NCBI GenBank assembly: GCA_031276475.1
Contig: JAISMZ010000089.1
Location: 1-11,262, forward strand
DNA: 11,262 nt
DNA from: Coriobacteriales bacterium
GTDB lineage: Bacteria; Actinomycetota; Coriobacteriia; Coriobacteriales; UBA8131
Direction of reading: 5' to 3'
Shown here: piece after piece, positions 1-5,147 of the stretch
Position numbering within the stretch: the first letter of the stretch is position 1
How the letters are laid out: each line of letters opens with the position of its first letter
Program-made: the position numbers and the translations under genes
Notes under the pieces: model-generated
What the model was told of the DNA's origin: nothing
The model's input: only the letters and a program-made list of their open reading frames with translations
The model's database searches: none

Positions 1-309
1 ATTAGCGGCGAGGCCGAGTTGGTTGAGGGGAGTTATGGCCTGCTGGAGCCGCGCGCCGAGCTGCCGGCAGTTGCGCCACGAGGGATCGGTCTGGTGGTTG
101 TGCCCTGCCTCGCCGCCACCCGCAGCGGACAGCGGATAGGCTACGGCGGCGGCTTCTACGACCGTTATCTGGCTGTCTGGAGGGCTGGCCGCCCGTCCTC
201 CTCCACAACTTTATCTGCCAGCGTCGCTTTATGCCGTGGAGAATTCCTGCGCGACAGCCTGCCCACTGACCCCCATGATATTGCGGTTGATCTGGTGGTT
301 TTGGGCTGA
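1..309 (+). CDS. ygfA: 5-formyltetrahydrofolate cyclo-ligase, C-terminal part (5' end outside the window)
   Basis: This is the last 102 codons of a gene whose start lies left of the window; the frame is open from base 1 and ends with TGA at 307-309. The enzyme (MTHFS/5-FCL) converts 5-formyl-THF to 5,10-methenyl-THF with ATP, in cytoplasmic one-carbon metabolism. The family signature is visible: a VVPCLA stretch, then RIGYGGGFYDRYL, the substrate/nucleotide-binding loop typical of the family, and near the end LPTDPHDIAVDLVV, matching the conserved LP-x-x-PHD-x-x-VD. Full-length members are about 180-200 residues, so roughly half is missing. The stretch between the two motifs (AGRPSSSTTLSASVALCRG) is a poorer match, but I see no reason to call a frameshift. 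A TTG at 19 is the first start-like codon inside the window but is internal to the domain. Confidence 0.9.
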   Translation: MSGEAELVEGSYGLLEPRAELPAVAPRGIGLVVVPCLAATRSGQRIGYGGGFYDRYLAVWRAGRPSSSTTLSASVALCRGEFLRDSLPTDPHDIAVDLVVLG

Positions 310-514
310 GGATTGGGTGAGCTCGCAACTGAAGCTTTTCGTGCAGTCGGCGTTGTCCGACTTTGTGCTGGGAGCGCTGACTGACGTCTGCCTGCTGGGG
401 GCTACGACCTGCATGACCTGGAGGAAAGTCTCGTCAACCAGGGCTCCCTTATGGTGCGCCACCACCGCGCCACCACCACCAACCCCACCGCTCACCGGAT
501 TCGCAAAAAAATTC
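310..514. other. Gene-free stretch after the cyclo-ligase gene
   Basis: I recognise no gene here. A plus-strand frame running 236-559 exists, but it overlaps the cyclo-ligase 3' end, has no ribosome-binding site, and its product is compositionally odd (Cys/Trp and a run of prolines). A short hairpin, AGTCGG (345-350) with CCGACT (357-362) and a 6-nt loop, is followed by TTTG and could be a weak terminator for the cyclo-ligase. From about 470 the sequence becomes A-rich ahead of the promoter at 515. Confidence 0.4.
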
Positions 515-543
515 TTGACTTTAGCCTTGGTCAGGGATATTAT
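515..543 (+). promoter_or_regulatory. Sigma-70-type promoter with no gene behind it
   Basis: TTGACT at 515-520, a 17-bp spacer, then TATTAT at 538-543. An A-rich tract (504-511) lies just upstream and could act as an UP-like element. Transcription should start near 550. No start codon with a Shine-Dalgarno sequence follows before the hairpin at 593-626, so the expected product is a transcript of roughly 80 nt. Confidence 0.55.
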
Positions 544-592
544 ACTTAGCGGAGAGTAAACCTCCCTTCCTCTCCCTTTCGCTTCTCTGCTG

Positions 593-626
593 CACGAAAC
601 CCCTCTATTGCCAGAGGGGTTTCGTG
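593..626 (+). terminator. Perfect 14-bp stem-loop, terminator-like
   Basis: CACGAAACCCCTCT (593-606) is perfectly complementary to AGAGGGGTTTCGTG (613-626), with loop ATTGCC. The inner part has the A-stretch/GC-stem/T-stretch form of an intrinsic terminator and TTTC follows. The T-tract is interrupted, so termination strength is uncertain. On the minus strand no T-tract follows, so it is not an obvious terminator for mop. Confidence 0.6.
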
Positions 627-707
627 TTTCAGTGCGGCCGCTCGCCGGAAGACAGGCGGACGCGCGGGACTTTGTTTGTCCGGGTAGGTCTGGGGCACAT
701 TGGCTTG

Positions 708-736
708 GGAGGTGGCGTGCAATGATTAATTGGCGC
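708..736 (+). repeat. Degenerate copy of the arsR-type gene start region
   Basis: These 29 bases match 1235-1263 at 25 of 29 positions by eye, including the run GCAATGATTAAT that holds the start codon of the downstream ArsR-family gene and the stop of its leader ORF. The match fades after GGCGC. No open gene follows here, so this looks like a relic of a duplication or a shared short element. Confidence 0.45.
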
Positions 737-768
737 CTCCCCGGTGCTGTTGGGGGCAGCAGCCGTGC

Positions 769-978
769 TCAGTGCTCCACGCCCACCATTACCGAGCTGG
801 CCTTGATGATCGCATAGGCCTCCTTGCCCACCTCCAGACCAAGATCGGCTACGGCGGCGTTGGTGATGGACGCCTTGATTACCGAGTCGCCCACCTTGAT
901 CGAGACGATGGTGTTAACCGCGCCGGCCTCAATGTTTTGAACAACACCTTTTAACTGATTACGTGCGGAGATCTTCAT
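769..978 (-). CDS. mop: Molybdate-binding protein, single Mop/TOBE domain
   Basis: A 69-residue protein consisting of one Mop (TOBE-type) domain. These small cytoplasmic proteins (molbindins) assemble into hexamers that bind molybdate or tungstate at subunit interfaces and are thought to buffer the oxyanion before cofactor synthesis. Family hallmarks are clear: MKISARNQLKG at the start, GAVNTIVSIKVG (residues 19-30), ASITNAAVADLGLEVG in the middle, and AYAIIKASSVMVGVE at the end. The length is that of a complete molbindin. The ATG at 978 is preceded on the minus strand by GAGAGGAGTAAG, a good ribosome-binding site. The gene stands alone, divergent from the metal-resistance operon, and about 3 kb from modABC with which it presumably cooperates. 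Confidence 0.93.
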   Translation of the reverse strand: MKISARNQLKGVVQNIEAGAVNTIVSIKVGDSVIKASITNAAVADLGLEVGKEAYAIIKASSVMVGVEH

Positions 979-1014
979 GACTTACTCCTCTCAGGGTAGT
1001 CGTGCGTTGGCTGT

Positions 1015-1080
1015 GCCTGAAGCCTGATGCATTCAAAATCAGGCCTGCCTGATTATAGCGGCTGGAGCGCTGTTTGGGAA
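1015..1080 (-). promoter_or_regulatory. mop promoter with repeated GCCTGAT operator-like boxes
   Basis: On the minus strand a perfect TATAAT (plus-strand ATTATA, 1052-1057) lies 17 bp from a weak -35 (TTCCCA, plus coordinates 1075-1080). Around the expected start site are four copies of GCCTGA(T) in both orientations: 1015-1020, 1022-1028, 1038-1044 (inverted) and 1047-1053. Two of them form ATCAGGCCTGCCTGAT (1038-1053), an inverted repeat with 7-bp arms that abuts the -10. This is the usual position for a repressor operator. It does not resemble the E. coli ModE box. Confidence 0.5.
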
Positions 1081-1110
1081 GCGGAGAAGTGCGACTCACG
1101 AAATTTCCAC

Positions 1111-1156
1111 TTGACAAAGGAATGAAAAGATGTAAGATATGCACATATGCTCATAT
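1111..1156 (+). promoter_or_regulatory. Promoter and palindromic operator of the metal-resistance operon
   Basis: A consensus -35 TTGACA (1111-1116) is followed at 16 bp by TAAGAT (1133-1138). Overlapping the -10 and start site is ATATGCACATATGCTCATAT (1137-1156), which equals its own reverse complement at 16 of 20 positions (ATATG-nn-CATATG-nn-CATAT). ArsR/SmtB repressors bind AT-rich imperfect palindromes of this size at this position, so this is the likely autoregulatory site of the repressor encoded at 1249. Confidence 0.75.
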
Positions 1157-1175
1157 ATTGAGAAAAGGAGAGACC

Positions 1176-1256
1176 ATGACAGCATTGAGGCGTTCGCGCA
1201 AAACTGCTGAAGGCAAACTGGGGCAAATCGACCGGAAGGTGGTGCGCAATGATTAA
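1176..1256 (+). CDS. 26-residue basic leader peptide overlapping the repressor gene
   Basis: An ATG at 1176 sits 5 nt after AAAAGGAG, the best ribosome-binding site of the operon, and opens a 26-codon frame rich in Arg and Lys that ends with TAA at 1254-1256. The repressor ATG (1249) lies inside its last codons, in another frame. Ribosomes finishing the leader would therefore be placed on the repressor start, suggesting translational coupling. I recognise no function for the peptide, which may matter only as a translated leader. It is the first ORF after the promoter, about 30 nt from the expected transcript start. Confidence 0.5.
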   Translation: MTALRRSRKTAEGKLGQIDRKVVRND

Positions 1257-1665
1257 TCGGCGCTTTTCTGATGGGGATAGCGTCGCTTTGGCCGACGTGT
1301 TGGTCGGGGACTGCTGCGAGGATGTCAGCTCGCCAGAGCGCCTGGGAGACATCATCGGCGCAGAGGCTGTGCTGCCCGGCGATGATGTGATTTATAAGGT
1401 GACCGAGATATTCTCGGCATTGGCCGATTCTACGCGTCTGAAGATACTCTCTTCGCTGATCGGCGGCGAGCTCTGTGTCTGCGAGATGCAGGAGGTCTGC
1501 GACGTCTCGCAGTCGGCGGTCAGCCATCAGCTGCGGCTGCTGCGCGACCGCGGGCTGGTTCGCTCGCGGCGCGATGGACAGCGCTCGGTCTATCGTCTGG
1601 CCGACGACCACGTCAGCCAGCTGATTCGGATCGGCATCGAACATGCTGTTGAGGAGGGGCGGTAA
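1249..1665 (+). CDS. cadC: ArsR/SmtB-family metal-sensing repressor, CadC-like
   Basis: A 138-residue winged-helix repressor that should release its operator on binding a toxic metal. The ArsR core runs from about residue 50 (IFSALADSTRLKILSSL), and the recognition helix is VSQSAVSHQLRLLRDRGLV (86-104). Both metal sites known from CadC/SmtB are readable. The alpha3N-type site is Cys76 and Cys78 in ELCVCEM, plus Cys22-Cys23 in the N-terminal arm. The alpha5 site is Asp119, His121, His132 and Glu135, with the spacing D-x-H-x10-H-x2-E. This combination points to Cd/Pb/Zn sensing. The arm before the core (about 50 residues) is fairly long. The start at 1249 overlaps the leader ORF; GGAAGG lies 9 nt upstream. 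The ATPase start follows 2 nt after its stop, so the two form one operon under the palindrome at 1137-1156. Confidence 0.9.
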   Translation: MINRRFSDGDSVALADVLVGDCCEDVSSPERLGDIIGAEAVLPGDDVIYKVTEIFSALADSTRLKILSSLIGGELCVCEMQEVCDVSQSAVSHQLRLLRDRGLVRSRRDGQRSVYRLADDHVSQLIRIGIEHAVEEGR

Positions 1666-1667
1666 TC

Positions 1668-3947
1668 ATGGCAACCGCAACCTGCGAGGGCGCATCCCGC
1701 GAGACGCTCGGCCGTAAGGCCGCTGCCTGCGACGCTGCCACCCGCACCGCCGACGCCTGCGAGACGGTCGCCCGCACCGCCAACGCCGCGGCCGATACCC
1801 GTGCCACCAGTGCCGTGACCGACGCCGACACCAGCGCCCGCACGAACACCGCCGACGTCGCCTGCTGCAAACACTGCGAGGCCATCCACGCGACACCGCG
1901 CCCCGCCTCCGCAAACGACGCCGACGACGAGCGCGATGAGGAGTCCATCTCAGTGCCCAAGCTCATAGTCTGTGGCGTCTTTGCCATCGCTGGCGTGTTG
2001 CTGCACACCAGCGGGCTGCAAAACGTTGCCGGCATCAGCGCGCCGCTGGTCGCAACCGCACTTTCAATCATCGGCATCATCTTTGGGCTCTGGCTGATCG
2101 CCGCCGAGGTCATCGAGGCTGTTCGCGAGCGGCGCATCGACATCAATATCCTGATGGTCATCGCCGTTGTTGGCGCGGTGATCCTCGGCGACTTCTCCGA
2201 GGCCGGGGCGGTCGTCTTCTTCTTTGCCGTGGGTGAATGGCTTGAGGAATTCGCCATTCAGCGCAACCGCGCTTCCATCGAGCAGCTGATGGAACTCAGC
2301 CCCCAGACCGTGCGCGTCATCCGCGACGGCGCCACCATCACCCTGTCGCCCGAAGAAGTGCTGGTAGGGGAGCGGGTTGTGGTGCGTCCCGGCGAGCGCA
2401 TTCCTCTCGATGGCATCGTCGCAAGCGGCACCGCCTTGGTTGACGAAAGCCCGATAACCGGCGAATCGATTCCCGTTCACAAGTCCCAGGGCGCCCAGGT
2501 GTTCTCCGGTTCGCTGAGCGTGGACGGACGGTTGGAATATCAGACCACCGCCACGGTCGCCAATTCGACCCTGGCTAGAATAGTTGCATTGGTGGAGGAA
2601 TCGCAGGCCCAGCGCAGCCCCACCGAGCGTTTCATCAATCGCTTCGCCCGCTTTTACACGCCGGCTATCGTGCTGATAGCGCTGCTCGTGGCGCTGCTGC
2701 CGCCGCTGCTCAGCCTGACCGGCGTCGTCGCACTGGGCGGCTTTGACGTCTGGGTCTACCGCGGCCTGTCGCTGCTGGTCATCGGCTGCCCCTGCTCGCT
2801 GGTCATCGCGACCCCCGTGGCGGTGGTCTGCGCCCTGGCCCGCTGCGCACGCATCGGTATTCTCGTTAAGGGTGGTGCTTTTCTGGAGCTGGGCAGCAAG
2901 GCTAAGGTGGTGGCCTTTGACAAAACCGGCACGCTGACCTGGGGCCGGCCGGAAGTCGCCGAGGTGGTGGCCCAGGGTGTGGAGAGAGACGAGGTTTTAC
3001 GCGTCGCCTACGCCCTGGAGCGCGACTCCATTCATCCTCTGGCCCGCGCGATAGTGATCGCTTTTGAGCAGGGCGCTCCGTCCGCGGCTGTTGCCAGCGA
3101 CAGCGTTGCTTCCGATGCCACAACGGCCACTGGCGCGGCTGCCGCGCCGCTGAGCGTCCCGGCTGCCAGTGTGACTGCTGCCGCTCCGTCTGCCAGCGCG
3201 ATAACCGAGACCGCCGGCAAAGGCATCGCCGGCGTGCTTGACGGCGTGCCGGTTCGGGTGGGTTCGGCAGCCTTTATCGGCGAGGCCCTGCCCGAGGCCG
3301 CGTTGCCCCAAAACGACGTGCGCCGCATTGAGGCCGAGGCGGGAACGGCGCTTTTGGTGGCCCAGGGAAATCGGGTGATCGGCGTCATTGCGGTGCGCGA
3401 CGTCCTGCGCGCGGAGGCCCCGACGGTCGTGCGTCAGCTGAAGACGCTGGCCGGGGTGGAGCGGACCGTCATTCTCAGCGGCGATAATCAAATGACGGCA
3501 GACGCGGTGGCGGCTCAGGCAGGCGTCAGCGAGGTGCGCGCCGGGCTGTTGCCCCAGGACAAGATGGAGCAAATCCAGCAGCTGCGCGAGCGTTATGGCG
3601 TGGTGGTGATGGTCGGCGACGGCATCAATGATGCGCCGGCACTGGCTCAGACCGACATCGGCATTGCCATGGGAGCGGCGGGCAGCGACACCGCCCTCGA
3701 GGTCGCCGACGTGGCGTTGATGGCAAACAACCTGAATATGCTGCCCCAATTCTTCGTGTTAGCACGGCGCACGCTCACCACGATCAAGATAAACGTGGCC
3801 TTTGCTCTGGCCTTTAAGCTCTTCGTGATGGCTTTGACCATCGTCGGTCTGGCCGATATGTGGATGGCCATCGTTGCCGATGTTGGCGTTTTGCTTCTGG
3901 TGGTGCTGCATAGCATGACCCTGCTCGTCCGCAGATTGCCGGGTTGA
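1668..3947 (+). CDS. cadA: P1B-type heavy-metal-exporting ATPase (Zn/Cd/Pb class)
   Basis: A 759-residue membrane pump that uses ATP to expel divalent soft metals. Motifs in order: the membrane metal site C374-P-C376 (GCPCSLVIATP), the phosphorylated Asp418 in DKTGTLT, His456-Pro457 in the nucleotide domain (SIHPLA), the hinge GDGIND (650-655), then Lys717 and Asp738 in the last two helices. The last two are expected for the ZntA/CadA (P1B-2) class rather than copper pumps. Oddities: the usual ferredoxin-like HMA domain is absent. Instead residues 1-85 are Ala/Thr/Asp-rich with scattered cysteines (6, 21, 31 and a CCKHC cluster near 66-70), partly from a degenerate 10-residue tandem repeat. 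About 40 Ala/Ser/Thr-rich residues (470-510) also interrupt the nucleotide-binding domain. It follows the repressor by 2 nt, with GAGGAGGGGCGG as ribosome-binding site. Confidence 0.93.
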   Translation: MATATCEGASRETLGRKAAACDAATRTADACETVARTANAAADTRATSAVTDADTSARTNTADVACCKHCEAIHATPRPASANDADDERDEESISVPKLIVCGVFAIAGVLLHTSGLQNVAGISAPLVATALSIIGIIFGLWLIAAEVIEAVRERRIDINILMVIAVVGAVILGDFSEAGAVVFFFAVGEWLEEFAIQRNRASIEQLMELSPQTVRVIRDGATITLSPEEVLVGERVVVRPGERIPLDGIVASGTALVDESPITGESIPVHKSQGAQVFSGSLSVDGRLEYQTTATVANSTLARIVALVEESQAQRSPTERFINRFARFYTPAIVLIALLVALLPPLLSLTGVVALGGFDVWVYRGLSLLVIGCPCSLVIATPVAVVCALARCARIGILVKGGAFLELGSKAKVVAFDKTGTLTWGRPEVAEVVAQGVERDEVLRVAYALERDSIHPLARAIVIAFEQGAPSAAVASDSVASDATTATGAAAAPLSVPAASVTAAAPSASAITETAGKGIAGVLDGVPVRVGSAAFIGEALPEAALPQNDVRRIEAEAGTALLVAQGNRVIGVIAVRDVLRAEAPTVVRQLKTLAGVERTVILSGDNQMTADAVAAQAGVSEVRAGLLPQDKMEQIQQLRERYGVVVMVGDGINDAPALAQTDIGIAMGAAGSDTALEVADVALMANNLNMLPQFFVLARRTLTTIKINVAFALAFKLFVMALTIVGLADMWMAIVADVGVLLLVVLHSMTLLVRRLPG

Positions 3948-3996
3948 CGCAATCCTTTGCAAGGGATACTATTAGCGTATGGAGTTATTCTCCATA
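3944..3996 (+). promoter_or_regulatory. Candidate modA promoter carrying two palindromes
   Basis: TTGACG (3944-3949) overlaps the ATPase stop codon and lies 17 bp from TACTAT (3967-3972). The spacer contains ATCCTTTGCAAGGGAT (3952-3967), self-complementary at 14 of 16 positions. Around the expected start site is TATGGAG-TTATT-CTCCATA (3978-3996), with perfect 7-bp arms. Either could be an operator, and the second could also form a hairpin at the 5' end of the transcript. Neither is the classical ModE site. Confidence 0.5.
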
Positions 3997-4039
3997 TAGA
4001 AGATTTTGCTATAAGTATCTCTGACAGAAAGGACTGCCC

Positions 4040-5011
4040 ATGAAGGCCCCCAAGCGCAAAACCGCTCTACTGGTCACTGCCCCGTGTGTCAGCGCTCGTC
4101 CCTGCCGCGCTCGCGCCGCCAGCGTTGTGCGCACTCTTGCCACCCTGCTCGCCTTGGCGCTGACCTTCATGCTCGCTGCCTGTGGTGCACCGGCAAGCAA
4201 CACCAACAGCGCGTCCGGCTCTGGCGCCGCGTCCGGCTCCGCTGCCGCCTCTGCCTCCGCAACCCCCGCCGCGCCGGCCACCACTTTGCAGATCTTCGCC
4301 GCCAACTCACTGCAAAAGGCGCTTCCTGAGGTCCAGGCGCTCTACAGCGAGAAGCACCCCGAGGTCAGCTTTGCGGAGTCGCAGTTCCTCGGCTCCGGTG
4401 ACCTGGTAACCAAGCTCAAGGCCGAGCCGGCCGCCGCTGACCTGCTGATTACCGCCTCCAAGGGCAGCATGGACGACGCCGACAAGAACGGCAGCATCGA
4501 CGCCAGCACCCGCCGCGACCTCTTTGACAACGACCTGGTGGTTGTTACCAAGGCTGGTTCCGGCATCAAATTCGCCGGTCTGGCCGACGTCTCCAACCCG
4601 GATATCACCAAGATCGCCATCGGCGAGAGCGGTGCGGTGCCCGCCGGTGCCTACACCAACCAGTCGCTTAACTCGATAGGCCTCTACAGCTCCGACACCG
4701 GCAAGGACGGCGAGTATAATGCCGAGCTTGCGGGCAAGGTGATTCAGGAGTCCTCCGTGGGCAATGTCTGCAAGACGGTTGCCAACGGCGATGCTCAGAT
4801 CGGTTTTGTCTACTCCTCCGACGTCTACCGCTTTGAGGGGCTCGAGGTGATCTACACGGTTCCGGCCGACAGCCACAAGGCCATCCTCTATCCGGGTGCC
4901 GTGGTAAAGGCCAGCTCCAACGCCACGCAGGCTGCGGCTTTCCTCGACTTCTGTGCCAGCGACTCCGGTGCCCTGGCGATCTTTGCCAAATATGGCTTTG
5001 AAGTACTCTGA
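4040..5011 (+). CDS. modA: Molybdate ABC transporter substrate-binding lipoprotein
   Basis: A 323-residue extracellular molybdate/tungstate-binding protein tethered as a lipoprotein. The signal peptide is long: a basic region of about 30 residues, a hydrophobic core, and lipobox LAAC with the modified cysteine at 48. A Ser/Gly/Ala-rich linker (about 52-80) follows. The periplasmic-binding fold begins with LQIFAANSLQKALPEV, then GSGDLVTKL, ADLLITASKGSMDDA, FDNDLVVVTK, ESGAVPAGAYTNQSL, NGDAQIGFVYSSD and YPGAVVKASS. The order and spacing match ModA; the VPAG loop and the Ser/Asn-rich first loop supply oxyanion-binding residues in the family. ATG 4040 is preceded by AAAGGA. First gene of modABC, 92 bp after the ATPase gene with its own candidate promoter. 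Confidence 0.93.
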   Translation: MKAPKRKTALLVTAPCVSARPCRARAASVVRTLATLLALALTFMLAACGAPASNTNSASGSGAASGSAAASASATPAAPATTLQIFAANSLQKALPEVQALYSEKHPEVSFAESQFLGSGDLVTKLKAEPAAADLLITASKGSMDDADKNGSIDASTRRDLFDNDLVVVTKAGSGIKFAGLADVSNPDITKIAIGESGAVPAGAYTNQSLNSIGLYSSDTGKDGEYNAELAGKVIQESSVGNVCKTVANGDAQIGFVYSSDVYRFEGLEVIYTVPADSHKAILYPGAVVKASSNATQAAAFLDFCASDSGALAIFAKYGFEVL

Positions 5012-5033
5012 AGTGTTGTAGAATATTCTCCCT

Positions 5034-5102
5034 GAGGAGGCGCCTTTCCGCCAAGCGTTTGGCCGGCATCTCCTCGGCGAGGGACCAGTCCTCAAAGGAG
5101 AG
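5034..5102 (+). ncRNA. Folded modB leader with possible Shine-Dalgarno switch
   Basis: The modA-modB gap can fold into two consecutive hairpins. The first is GAGGAG (5034-5039)/CTCCTC (5070-5075), enclosing GCC/GGC (5042-5044/5065-5067) and GCCAA-GCGT-TTGGC (5050-5063). The second is GAGGG (5079-5083)/TCCTC (5089-5093). AAAGGAG follows at 5094-5100. TCTCC (5069-5073), part of the first stem, is also complementary to GGAGA (5097-5101) of that ribosome-binding site. The two pairings exclude each other, which is the architecture of a translational switch. I cannot assign it to a known riboswitch class by eye. Confidence 0.4.
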
Positions 5103-5147
5103 ACAACGCGATCAGTACTGAGTAGAGTTCTTGTTGCTACCGCGCTC

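Noticed and set aside
130..300. Frameshift in the cyclo-ligase between its two motifs
   Set aside because: Another frame gives a vaguely plausible stretch, but both conserved motifs are in the same frame with near-normal spacing.
236..559. 107-residue plus-strand frame after the cyclo-ligase
   Set aside because: Overlaps the cyclo-ligase end in another frame, has no ribosome-binding site, and the product looks non-coding.
608..817. 69-residue plus-strand frame opposite the mop 3' end
   Set aside because: Starts at a TTG inside the hairpin loop at 607-612, overlaps mop, and has no ribosome-binding site.
1137..1156. Operator palindrome as a ModE site
   Set aside because: It precedes a metal-repressor operon and fits ArsR/SmtB-type sites; it does not serve a molybdate gene.
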